Below are positions 12,615 to 22,764 of a stretch of 64,000 bases of DNA, in pieces (position 1 is the first letter of the stretch; every line of letters begins with the position of its first letter). The position numbers were made by a program, and so were the translations under genes. Source of the stretch: Desulfamplus sp. Its GTDB lineage: Bacteria; Desulfobacterota; Desulfobacteria; Desulfobacterales; Desulfobacteraceae. The notes beneath the pieces were generated by a model. That model was not told the origin of the DNA, ran no database searches, and worked only from the letters and a program-made list of their open reading frames with translations. Location of the stretch: assembly GCA_015232555.1 (NCBI GenBank), contig JADFZJ010000002.1, positions 1 through 64,000 of the forward strand, written 5' to 3'.

Positions 12615-14132
12615 ATGGAGAATATTGACCCAAAAAAAATTCTGGTGATTGATGATGAACCAAGTCTCAGAGAGGGTGCCAGAAGGATTCTTTCTAAAAT
12701 GAATTTTGAGGTGTTTTTAGCATCAAAAGGAGAGGATGGGCTTGAGGTGATTGATAAAGAACCCATTGCCATTGTTCTGCTTGACATGAAGATGCCTGGC
12801 ATGGACGGCATGGAGGTATTAAAGTGTATAATGGCTCTTGAAAGGGGGATTATTGTCATTGTCATTACAGGCTATGCAACTGTAGAAACAGCTATTGAGG
12901 CTATGCAGCGTGGAGCCTACAACTTTATCCCCAAACCGTATCAGCCTGATCAGCTCAGAATCGCTGTAAGCAGAGCAAGAGAAAAACTTGAATTTGCCAT
13001 TGAAACAAAAAGGCTTCAAGAGGAGAGAAAACGGACTCTTGAAGATCTTCATACTGAGAAGAGCCGAACCCTTACTATCATAGAATCGTTGCCAAACGGG
13101 GTTATGGTAACAAATTCAGAGGGGCGGGTGGTTTTAATAAATCCTGCATGTTATCGTTATCTTGATATTGATCAGAAAAAAGAGCCGGGAGATATCAAAC
13201 TCGAATATATATTTAAAAGTCAGGAGCTTTGCGATCTTATCCTTGATATTTCAAAGGGTAGATATATTGATTATACAGATATTCCTGCACATGAAATTGA
13301 GGTTAATAACAAAAAGTTTTTTATGGTTAGATGCAGACCAGTAATGGGAGAGAGAAGAGAATGCCTTGGTGCTGTGGTAAATATTGTGGATATATCAACC
13401 ATGAAGGCAATTGATCAAGTCAAATCTGAGTTTGTAGCCAAGGTTACCCATGAACTGCGTTCTCCGCTTTCAACAATTCATGAACAGCTCAACATGGTTA
13501 TGATGTCAAACATGGGAGAAAACAGAGGCGAAGGGAGCGAGGATCAATATATTCTATCCCGTGCAAAAGAGAAGACAAAGGCACTTATTGCAACTATTGG
13601 AGACCTTCTTGATCTCTCTCGAATCGAAGCCGGCATGGCTGCTAAAGACCCAAAACCTATACAGATTGACGAAATTTTAAAGAATGTAGGTGATTTTTTA
13701 AATGCGCGTGCTGTTGCAAAAAATCAGACTCTTACTGTAACCACACCTGAAAATCCGCTGCCTCCGATTACAGCAGATCCAATGGCGGTAGAGAGTGTAT
13801 TTGGAAATCTAATATCCAATGCTATAAACTACACTCAAGAGGGCGGGCAGATTGATGTTACATGCGATCTTGCAGGAAATAATATCCGCGTGAAGGTAAA
13901 AGATAACGGTTTTGGCATTGATGCTAAATATATGGACAAAATTTTTGAAAGATTCTACAGAGTTAAAAACGACAAAACCCGATTTATAAACGGCACCGGA
14001 TTGGGATTGCCGATTGTTAAGGGTATTGTCGATTCCATGAATGGATATATTAATGTTGAGAGCGAAGTAAATAGAGGCACCTCTTTTACGGTTCTAATAC
14101 CTATTAAAAAAACATCTATAGGCATAATGTAA
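12615..14132 (+). CDS. Response regulator receiver-PAS-histidine kinase hybrid
   Basis: ILVIDDEPSLREGARR...VLLDMKMPGMDG; PAS; FVAKVTHELRSPLSTI; VKDNGFGIDAKYMDKIFERFYR...GTGLGLPIVKGI. Confidence 0.92.
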   Translation: MENIDPKKILVIDDEPSLREGARRILSKMNFEVFLASKGEDGLEVIDKEPIAIVLLDMKMPGMDGMEVLKCIMALERGIIVIVITGYATVETAIEAMQRGAYNFIPKPYQPDQLRIAVSRAREKLEFAIETKRLQEERKRTLEDLHTEKSRTLTIIESLPNGVMVTNSEGRVVLINPACYRYLDIDQKKEPGDIKLEYIFKSQELCDLILDISKGRYIDYTDIPAHEIEVNNKKFFMVRCRPVMGERRECLGAVVNIVDISTMKAIDQVKSEFVAKVTHELRSPLSTIHEQLNMVMMSNMGENRGEGSEDQYILSRAKEKTKALIATIGDLLDLSRIEAGMAAKDPKPIQIDEILKNVGDFLNARAVAKNQTLTVTTPENPLPPITADPMAVESVFGNLISNAINYTQEGGQIDVTCDLAGNNIRVKVKDNGFGIDAKYMDKIFERFYRVKNDKTRFINGTGLGLPIVKGIVDSMNGYINVESEVNRGTSFTVLIPIKKTSIGIM

Positions 14133-14143
14133 AACTTTATCTA

Positions 14144-14185
14144 ATATGTAAACAACTGCATTAAATATGTAAACTGCTGCATTAA
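14144..14185. repeat. 21-bp direct tandem duplication (2 copies, 2 mismatches)
   Basis: ATATGTAAACAACTGCATTAA / ATATGTAAACTGCTGCATTAA. Confidence 0.8.
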
Positions 14186-14187
14186 AA

Positions 14188-14231
14188 ACGATACCCATCT
14201 TATTCTTAGTGATGAATAAGATGGGTATCGT
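14188..14231. terminator. Bidirectional intrinsic terminator between convergent genes
   Basis: Perfect 18-bp stem ACGATACCCATCTTATTC/GAATAAGATGGGTATCGT with an 8-nt loop; A-run on the left side, CTATTTT on the right. Confidence 0.85.
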
Positions 14232-14255
14232 CTATTTTAGATCGTATATTTTAAA

Positions 14256-15224
14256 TCACACCTTTGGTCTTGGATAAAGCCCACTTCTCTCTACAATCTC
14301 AGGAACTTTTTCTTCCCACTCAATCGCCATGATATGAAAACCTGAAACCCCTTCAACTTCTTTCAGCCGCTGGATCGACTCAACACAGATGTCAATTCCC
14401 TCCTGAGCCTGTTTCTCTTTTGGCACTCCTGCAATACGCTTAATAACCTCATCAGGCACATCCATTCCGGGAACACGGTTCTTCATATACTTTGCCATAC
14501 CAGCAGATTTCATCGGAGTCATGCCAGCCATGATAAATACCTTTTCGTGCAGGCCTCTTTCCCTGACTCTTCTCATCCACTCCTCAAATTTATCAAGGTT
14601 GTAGATGCACTGAGTCTGAATAAATTCAGCACCGCATGCAACCTTTTTGGCAAGACGGGGGACACGAATTTCAAATGGATCAGCAAAAGGGTTGGCAGCA
14701 GCACCGACAAAAATCTTTGGTGGGCGTTTGATGTCATCGCCTCCTAAAAATTTACCCTCATCTCTCATTCTTCTGACTGTCTGAATAAGCTGCATGGAGT
14801 CCAAATCATGGACATTCTGCCCCTGCTTGCAATCTCCGAAACTTTGATGATCTCCACTCAGACAGAGCATGGTGTTTATATTAAAAGATGCAGCACCAAG
14901 TAGATCGCTCTGGAGTGCTATTCTGTTTCTGTCCCTTGTAACCATCTGAAGAACTGGCTCAAGTCCCATCTGTTTTACGTGGATACAGGCAGCAAGAGAG
15001 CACATTCTTGTTACAGCAGTCTGATTATCTGTAGTATTTATTGCATCCACATGATCCTTGATCAATGCCGCTTTTTCAGTTACAGCTTTAGGATCACTGC
15101 CTCTTGGTGGACCGCACTCAGATGTTACGGCAAGATGCCCCATCTTTAAAATCTTTTCTAATTTACTTGATGTTCTAAGTTCGCCAGATGCTTCTAACTC
15201 TTCTAATGTTCTTATGCTCCTCAT
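14256..15224 (-). CDS. metF: Methylenetetrahydrofolate reductase family protein (MetF, paired with MetV)
   Basis: MTHFR motifs (HLAVTSECGPPRGSDP, QMVTRDRNRIALQSDLLGAA, MLCLSGDHQSFGD). Start set at the internal ATG (MRSIRTLEEL), which overlaps the metV stop as ATGA; track start is 15281. Confidence 0.85.
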   Translation of the reverse strand: MRSIRTLEELEASGELRTSSKLEKILKMGHLAVTSECGPPRGSDPKAVTEKAALIKDHVDAINTTDNQTAVTRMCSLAACIHVKQMGLEPVLQMVTRDRNRIALQSDLLGAASFNINTMLCLSGDHQSFGDCKQGQNVHDLDSMQLIQTVRRMRDEGKFLGGDDIKRPPKIFVGAAANPFADPFEIRVPRLAKKVACGAEFIQTQCIYNLDKFEEWMRRVRERGLHEKVFIMAGMTPMKSAGMAKYMKNRVPGMDVPDEVIKRIAGVPKEKQAQEGIDICVESIQRLKEVEGVSGFHIMAIEWEEKVPEIVERSGLYPRPKV

Positions 15225-15889
15225 ACTTGCACGTCCTCCCTTACAACCTTTCTTGGTCCGCCTGCTCTCTCTGTTGACCAATCCTTAATTGGGGCAACAA
15301 TTTCATAATCATCAAGTCTTCCAAGGTCTCTTAACCTGTCAACAATAAGCTGCCATGCACAATCAAGCTCTTTATTTATTTCGCACTTACCTTTGCTTGA
15401 ACCGCCGCAAGGTCCGTTCATAACACGCTTTGCACATCTTGAGATTGGGCAAATTCCACCAGTTCTTGCAAGAATACAAGAACCGCACGCCTGACAACGC
15501 TCTGTCCACATACCTCTCTGTTCATTTGCTCCAAGAAAGCAGGTGTTTACTCCGGGAATAAGTGGAGTGGAGTGGTATTTTTCTGCTGTAAACTGAACCC
15601 CGACTCCACAGGCAAGCGAGAGAATAGCATCATAATTGTCAACTATACCACGAATTTCTTCTAAATACTCGTGGTCGCACTGACGCTCTAAAGTTTTTTC
15701 GTCAATTTTCTTTTCATTGCCCTCTTTGATAAAGTGCATTCTTAAGGCAGATGCAAGAACTTCAACCTCTTTTTTTCCGCCTGCTTCGCATACTGTAACA
15801 CACTCATTACAACCAAGTATGAGAAGTCTCTTGTAATCTTTCACCTCTTGTATAATCTCTTCAATGGGCTTTTTACTTGCTATTATCAT
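15221..15889 (-). CDS. metV: MetV-like methylenetetrahydrofolate reductase C-terminal (zinc/Cys-rich) protein
   Basis: LLILGCNECVTVCEAGGKKEV...ACGVGVQ...CQACGSCILARTGGICPISRCAKRVMNGPCGGSSKGKCE. Confidence 0.85.
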   Translation of the reverse strand: MIIASKKPIEEIIQEVKDYKRLLILGCNECVTVCEAGGKKEVEVLASALRMHFIKEGNEKKIDEKTLERQCDHEYLEEIRGIVDNYDAILSLACGVGVQFTAEKYHSTPLIPGVNTCFLGANEQRGMWTERCQACGSCILARTGGICPISRCAKRVMNGPCGGSSKGKCEINKELDCAWQLIVDRLRDLGRLDDYEIVAPIKDWSTERAGGPRKVVREDVQV

Positions 15890-15986
15890 CTATAAAACCT
15901 CATATTATTTTCTATATGTTGTAAGAGCGGGTTCACATTTTCGACATTTGGATATAACCCGCATCTATTATAAGTATATTTACAAA

Positions 15987-16505
15987 TCAAGCTGCCTTCT
16001 TTTTCGCCTGAAGTGCCACTTTAACAGGATTTGGTCCAAGCTCTTTTATCTTTTTGTCCATCTCAATTGAGTATTGAGCAAAAAGGGGTCCCTCTCCAGA
16101 GGAGAGATTAAACATTTTAACTCTTTCTCCACCAACCCCGATTTTATCAAGAATTTTTGCTGCCTGCTCCACACGTTTTCTTGCACGAAAATTACCACTC
16201 TTGAAATGACAATCACCCTCCATGCAGCCAACCACATAAACACCATCTGCCCCTTTTTCAAATGCCCGCAAAATATGAATCACATCGATCTTGCCAGTGC
16301 ATGGAAGACGAACGATTCTGAAATTTGCAGGACATTTTAATCTCATGGAACCTGCCAGGTCCGCAGCAGAGTATCCTCAGTAGTTACAGCAAAAAGCAAG
16401 AATCAACGGCTCAAAATCTGCCGCATCACTCTCTAATTTACTCTCAATTGGTGCAACTGGTTTACAACAAGCGGATTCAGCCACGGTCTCTACATCATTT
16501 GTCAT
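15987..16505 (-). CDS. mvhD: MvhD-like hydrogenase iron-sulfur subunit, putative selenoprotein (in-frame TGA at 16377-16379)
   Basis: Reading from ATG at 16505 gives MTNDVETVAESACCKPVAPIESKLESDAADFEPLILAFCCNY-[TGA]-GYSAADLAGSMRLKCPANFRIVRLPCTGKID...; TGA sits at the second Cys of the MvhD CNWC-type motif. ATG is 1 nt after the hdrA stop. Confidence 0.88.
16347..16362 (-). promoter_or_regulatory. Candidate bacterial SECIS hairpin of mvhD
   Basis: GGACCU-GGC-AGGUUCC: 6-bp stem with a bulged U and G-containing apical loop starting 21 nt after the TGA. Confidence 0.55.
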
Positions 16506-16506
16506 A

Positions 16507-19500
16507 TTAAATTACCCCCTCCAGCAAGGCTTCCACCTTACTTAGCAATTGATTATCCTCATACCAGTTAAGTTTAATGGTTTTAGCAGGACACTCTGAC
16601 GCACACACTCCGCATCCATGACAGAGAGCGGGGTCAATATAACTTACACCCTCTTCATTTATTATTGGCACATTGTATGGACATGAACGGACGCAGATAA
16701 GGCATGACGCACAGTTCTCCTGATTAACCTCAGCAGTAACAGCAGACAGGGTAAGATGATCCTGAGACAGAAATGTCGTTGCCCTTGATGCAGCAGCCAT
16801 AGCCTGAACTATAGTCTCTGTTATGAGTTTTGGACTGTGGGCAGTTCCGCAGATGAAAATACCCTCTGTGGCAGCTTCAACAGGTTTTAGTTTGACATGA
16901 GCCTCAATAAAGAAACCTTCACGATTGCGTCCAGTCTTGAGAATGGTTGAAAGCTCCTCAGTGTCAGCAGCCTGAACTCCAGCACTTAAGGTTACAAGAT
17001 CAGCGTCAACAGATACCTTTCTGCCAAGAACATGGTCAGTAAATGTTACAGTAAGAGTATCGCTTCCATCACTATTTTTCTCAACAACAGGTGGATTATC
17101 AGGAGTAAATCTGAAAAAGAGAACGCCTTTTTTTCTTGCCTCAGTGTAATACTCCTCAAGCATTGCATACATTCTCATATCTCTGTAGAGAATAAACACA
17201 TCAGCATCAGGGTTTAACTCTTTAATGTGCAGAGCATTTTTTACAGCATTCTGGCAGCAGACCCTTGAGCAGTTTTGATTTTTATCATTTCTTGAGCCGA
17301 CGCACTGAATCATAACCACCTGATTTAAATCATCTGCTCCATCCTCTTCCAATCGACGACCAAGCTCAAGCTGCGTTACAACCCTGTTGCTCTTTTTGTA
17401 GAAATACTCATTCTCTTCTGGCTGATATTCAGTTGCACCAGTTGCAATAATCAAAACACCATGTTCAACCTTACGCTCATACATACCAGGTCCAACCAGG
17501 ATTTCTGTGGTGAAATTGCCTTTGTATCCTGTAAAATCAACAATCAAGGACTGTTTTAGCACCTGAATTTTTTCATGTGATTCAACTTCCGCTGCAAGTT
17601 TTTTCACATATTCACGGATATTTGCACCTTCAATGGTTTTGTAAAGTTTGTTAGCAAGACCGCCAAGTTGAGCCTCTTTTTCAACCAGCACAACATCAAA
17701 CCCCTGATCAGCAAGACCCTTTGCAGCAGTCATTCCTGCAATACCACCACCAATGACTAATGCTCTTACAACTACGGTAATTTGCTTTTCATGCAGAGGT
17801 AGAAGGGTTGCTGCCCTTGCGACTGCCATTCTCACCAAATCTTTTGCCTTGTTCGTTGCTTTTACTGGTTCATGGTAGTGCATCCATGAGTTTTGGTTAC
17901 GAATATTTGCCATTTCAAAGAGATATTTGTTAAGCCCGCTCTTTTCCAAAGTATCCATGAAAATTCCCTCATGGGTCTTTGGTGTGCATGAGGCAACCAC
18001 GATACGATTGAGTTTCTGTTCTTTAATGATTGCTTTCATGTTGTCTTGAGCATCTTGAGAGCAGGTAAAAAGATTTTCTCCCACGTATGCCACACCCGGA
18101 AGCGTTGCAGCGTAATCAGAGACAGCAGGCACATCAACAATACCAGCAATGTTTATTCCGCATTTGCACACAAATACACCGATTCGCGGCTCTTCTCCTG
18201 TAACGTCTCTCTCTTCAACAACTTCAACGCTTTTTGTACAACTGTTGCGAGCTTGAATTAACTGAATACCAGCAGCACAAGCAGCACCACTTGCCTCTGT
18301 AACTGATGACGGAATATCTTTTGGACCTTGGAAAACTCCAGATACAAATACACCGGGTCTTGTAGTTGCAAGTGGATTAAAGGTTGAGGTTTTTGCAAAT
18401 CCGTATTTGTCCAGCTCAACACCAATACTTCTTGCTAAGGCACGGTTCTCTTCTGGAACAACGAGACCTACAGAGAGAATAACCATATCAAACTCTTCTC
18501 TTTGAATATTGCCAGCTTCATCAACATAATTCAGTATAAGATTTCCAGTCTCCCTCACCTCATCAACAGAGTGAACTCTTGATTTGACAAATCTGACCTT
18601 TTGCTCATCTCTTGCCCTGATATAGTATTTTTCATAATCTTTGCCAAAGGTTCGCATATCCATATTAAAGATTGCACAATCAAGCTCATGGTGTGAATGC
18701 TCTTTTGCAATCATTGCATCTTTTACAGCATACATGCAGCAGACCGATGAGCAGTAGCCATTACCGCATTTATTGTTATCGCGTGAACCTATACATTGCA
18801 GCCATGCGATCTTTCCAGGCTCTTTTTCATCAGAAGGACGAACAAGATGTCCCATTGTAGGACCGCCAGCACTTAAAATACGCTCAAATTCAAGGCTTGT
18901 CATAACATTGGGTGAGCGTTTATACATATAAATATCGCTCAATTTTGACGGATCAAAAGGACGGCTTCCAGATGTCATAATAACAGAGCCAACAGAGAGG
19001 TCTTTGTAAACTACCTGCTGACAGTGATCAATTGCACCAGCAAGACACGCCTCAACGCACTGATAGCACTCTGAGCAGATACCGCAGGCAAGACACCTTG
19101 TTGCCTCCTGAACAATCGCCTCTTCTGGCAGACCACAGGTAACTTCGCAGAAATTGCCTTCACGCTCGGCAACGGCTATTTTTGCCGGATTAATTCTTGG
19201 GCGTGGTTTTTGTTTCAAAACCTCTGTAATATCTGGTTTTTCATAATCAAGCTCTTTTTTATGTGCTTGAAATAATTTATCAATCACCTCTTGTGATTTT
19301 AAATCTTCTCCTTGTATGAATCTGTGCATACTGTCTGCTACCTGTTTACCAGATGCAACAGCATCAACAACTGATCTTGGTCCATAAAAGACATCTCCAC
19401 CAGCAAAGACCCAAGGAATTGGAGTTTGAAGAGTTACAGGGTCAGCAGAAAGACCGCCTCTTGGAGTAACAGCAATCTCTTGAGATTTTGCAAACTCAAG

Positions 19501-21057
19501 TTCAGCACTCTGACCAATCGCAACAATAACGTAATCAGCATCAATGGTTATAAGGTCTGTTTCGTCATACTGAGGATTGAATCTGCCTTGCTCATCAAAA
19601 ACAGCCGTGCATTTTTTAAATTCCACACCACCTACAAAACCGTTAGTGTTTGAACCATCTTTTTCAATAAACCTTACAGGTCCGCGGCTATTGACGATTT
19701 TAACCTTCTCTTCAAGAGCCTCTTCAACCTCATAATCCCAAGCAGGCATTTTGACCCGCTCTTCAAGGCAGACCATTGTAACATCTTTTGAGCCAAGTCT
19801 TCTTGCAGTTAAAGCAACGTCAACCGCAACATTTCCACCACCAATTACAATAACTTTACCAAGAAGAGGCTCGCAGCTTGTTGTAAGTGGCTCACCATTC
19901 TCATTTCTTGCCTCGCAATTATGTAAGGCAGCTTCTCTTAAGAAGTTTACACCTTTTAAAACTCCTTGCAGATTCTCTCCCTGAACACCAAGTCCACGAC
20001 TTCCATGAAGTCCAGTTGCAAGAAATAGAGAACTGTAACCATCATTTTTAAGAGATTCAAGAGTTATATCCTTGCCAAACTCCACATTGGTTTTAATCTC
20101 AACTCCCATACTCTCAATGACTCTAATTTCTCGCTGTAACTCTCTGTCTGGCAGACGATACTCAGGAATACCAACTGCCATCATACCACCTTTTACAGGC
20201 AATTTTTCAAAGACAGTTACTCTATAGCCTTTTTTTGCCATGTAGTAGGCAGCAGTTAAACCAGCCGGACCAGAACCAACAATTGCAACCTTTTCATCTC
20301 TTGTTTCTGGAACTTCGGGTATATAAGGCGATTCTGAGGCAAAATCAGTATCTGCTAAAAATCTGTGAAGATATTGGATTGCAAGAGGCTCTTCAACATC
20401 TCCTCTTGTGCAGATTCCTTCGCATGGATGATGACAGACCCTTCCGCAAGCTCCGGGAAATGGATGCTCATCTTTAAAAAGTTTTAGAGCTTCTTTATAT
20501 TTTCCTTGATTTATCAAGGCGACAAAACCTTGAATACTTACGTGGGCTGGACATGTTGCCTTACATGGAGCAGTTGATCGTTTAGAAATACCGTAAGCTC
20601 CGGGAATTGCCTGCTCATACTGTTTAAAAGCAGCCTTTCGCATAGCAAGTCCCTGATTGTGTTCACTTGGGAAACTTATAGGACAAACTTTGGCACATTC
20701 GCCGCAGCTTGTACATTTTGATATATCAATAAAACGAGGTTTTTGCTTTATACGGGCAGTGAAATTGCCCTGTTCACCATCAAGGGCAATAAGTTCTGTA
20801 TTTGTTAGTAATTCAATATTGAGATGCCGGCCGACCTCGACCAGTTTGGGAGAGATGACTCACATGGTGCAGTCATTTGTGGGGAATGTCTTGTCAAGCT
20901 GTGCCATCATCCCCCCGATGGCATAGGATTTTTCTACGAGATATACATAATAACCTGAATTTGCAAGATCAATGGCAGACTGCATTCCGGCGATACCACC
21001 GCCAAGAACCATGACCGACCCAGCAAGATTATCATTTACAGTTGCATTTTCAGCCAT
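16507..21057 (-). CDS. hdrA: HdrA-like protein with embedded GltD/NfnB-like flavoprotein domain and a second HdrA module, putative selenoprotein (in-frame TGA at 20860-20862)
   Basis: ORFs 20860-21057 and 16507-20643 are in the same frame, separated only by TGA and an intervening coding stretch: ...[15 protein letters not shown]-[TGA][80 protein letters not shown].... Multiple FAD/NAD motifs and [4Fe-4S] CxxCxxCxxxCP sites. Confidence 0.9.
20827..20844 (-). promoter_or_regulatory. Candidate bacterial SECIS hairpin of hdrA
   Basis: CUGGUC-GAGGUC-GGCCGG: 6-bp stem (two G-U pairs), apical loop GAGGUC starting 22 nt after the TGA. Confidence 0.65.
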
Positions 21058-21246
21058 TTAATTCTCCTTACCATATCGTTATCCTATCTATTGAACAATT
21101 TTTATATGAAATTATAGGAGGCAGGTGCCTCCACAATATAATTTTAGAGGTTAGATAGAATGTTTAAGATTTGATAACTTTTAAAAAGTTGTGAAACCTA
21201 TACATAAAAAGTTAGTAAAATTTATATTTTAACTTTTAACATCAAA

Positions 21247-22131
21247 CTAGCCGTTAAGACCCTCCATAACACCCAGAATTTCCGGCAGTTTATGCTCCCA
21301 ACCAAGTGTTGAGACATTTACACCACCATATCCTTCAGCTTTTACCGATTCAATCAGCTCTCTTGCCATTTTTGTGCACTCTCTAACCTTGTCAGAGGCA
21401 TTGATCACTCTGTCAACAACTGTTGAGGGCATATTCACCTGATTCACATTCCTTGCCATATATCGTGCCATACCAAGGGATTTCAGCAGAAGAACAGTGG
21501 GTAGAATTTTTACGTTGTTTTTTTCAGCGGTTTTTAAGAAAGGCTGGGTCATGGAGAATTCAAAAAGGGGCTGGGTAACAAAAAAGGAGACACCTGCATC
21601 AATCATTTTTTTCATCTTCTCTAACTCATTCTCACGGTCAGCACCTCTGAGGCATGTATTGAGAGTTGAACCTTTTAAAAAATCAGGATTACCGGCAAGC
21701 TCAACACCTGCCATATCTCGTCCACTCTCCATACCTTTGAGTCCCTTGAGAAATTCTTCAAGGGTTACATCGTAAACCGCCTTTGCTGTGTGGTGATCTC
21801 CAAAACTTGGAGCTTCGCCAGTTACTGCCATAAGTGTATTGATACCGCACGCAGCAGCAGCCAAAACATCTCCTTGAAGAGCAAGTCTGTTTCTGTCTCT
21901 GCAACTGACCTGCACCACAGTATCAAGCCCCTTTTTCTGGAGCAGAAGAGCAGCACCAAGGGAACTCATACGCATCACTGCATTCCCCATTTCAGGCACA
22001 AGGAATGCATCAGCAACTCCTTTGACATTAACTGCATTTTTAACCATTGATGAAACATCTGTCCCCTTGGGTGGTTCTATCTGAACAAGGCAGGCGAATT
22101 CACCAGCTTCAAACTTTTTTCTAAACTGCAT
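21247..22131 (-). CDS. metF: Methylenetetrahydrofolate reductase, second MetF paralogue
   Basis: CLVQIEPPKGTDVSSM, VQVSCRDRNRLALQGDVLAAAACGINTLMAVTGEAPSFGDH. Confidence 0.88.
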   Translation of the reverse strand: MQFRKKFEAGEFACLVQIEPPKGTDVSSMVKNAVNVKGVADAFLVPEMGNAVMRMSSLGAALLLQKKGLDTVVQVSCRDRNRLALQGDVLAAAACGINTLMAVTGEAPSFGDHHTAKAVYDVTLEEFLKGLKGMESGRDMAGVELAGNPDFLKGSTLNTCLRGADRENELEKMKKMIDAGVSFFVTQPLFEFSMTQPFLKTAEKNNVKILPTVLLLKSLGMARYMARNVNQVNMPSTVVDRVINASDKVRECTKMARELIESVKAEGYGGVNVSTLGWEHKLPEILGVMEGLNG

Positions 22132-22190
22132 AGATGCACCTCCGAAAAAGCGGTCCGATTAATATAGTAATAAATTGTGCTTAAAAAAGA

Positions 22191-22290
22191 ATTTATAAAA
22201 AAACAAACAGAACGTATGAAAAATCAGCAGAGTTTGTAAAAAATCAGCGGAACTTATGATCAACAAATATAATTCGTGAAAAATACAAAC
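22191..22290. repeat. Five degenerate tandem units with exact 20-bp period
   Basis: atttataaaaaaacaaacag / aacgtatgaaaaatcagcag / agtttgtaaaaaatcagcgg / aacttatgatcaacaaatat / aattcgtgaaaaatacaaac. Confidence 0.6.
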
Positions 22291-22540
22291 TTCAGATGAG
22301 ATTAACTCTAATTATATATGCCTGATTATTAGCATCCGAGTGCTTATAAAAATTGGCGAAATGAGCATATGCTTTAAATTGACGAAATAAATAAAAAATT
22401 GCAATAACTTAAAATTAAATTTGACAATAACTAATTGAATCTTGATATATTTGTCAAGGAATAATTAGGTATTTATATCAATTCATAATTATAAAAATAC
22501 TGACGTTAATCATCAATAGATAGTTATTATGTATTATTAA

Positions 22541-22632
22541 GTGATGTTACGCAATGAATACGGTAAATCAATGGTTCTGGCATTTTGATAACTACGTAAA
22601 GCCCTTATTTATCAAGGGTGGTGCGTAACATG
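22541..22632. repeat. Small element bounded by 10-bp inverted repeats (MITE-like)
   Basis: ATGTTACGCA at 22544-22553 and TGCGTAACAT at 22622-22631; the left end GTGATGTTACGCAA is shared with the repeat at 58768. Confidence 0.45.
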
Positions 22633-22764
22633 ACTTATTAATTGTCAGATTTGAACAAATGAAGTACAGTGAAGAAGTTCTATTGATTGTATTATTTAAT
22701 ACTTAGGATTTAGAGCCTGAATATTTAAACGGGCTCTAACAAAAATGAGCTTTGCATAAAACGC

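Noticed and set aside
15987-16346. Track ORF treated as a complete 119-aa MvhD
   Set aside because: It lacks the conserved N-terminal Cys motif, which is present in the same frame just upstream of an in-frame TGA; a Sec readthrough model explains the data better.
17032-20477. Plus-strand ORFs (e.g. 17032-17217, 18046-18261, 19751-19984, 20235-20477)
   Set aside because: Antisense to the well-supported hdrA CDS; no recognisable protein features.
20644-21057. Frameshift or pseudogene explanation for the split hdrA
   Set aside because: Both parts are in one frame, the only interruption is TGA at the conserved Cys, homology is continuous across it, and a SECIS-like hairpin follows.
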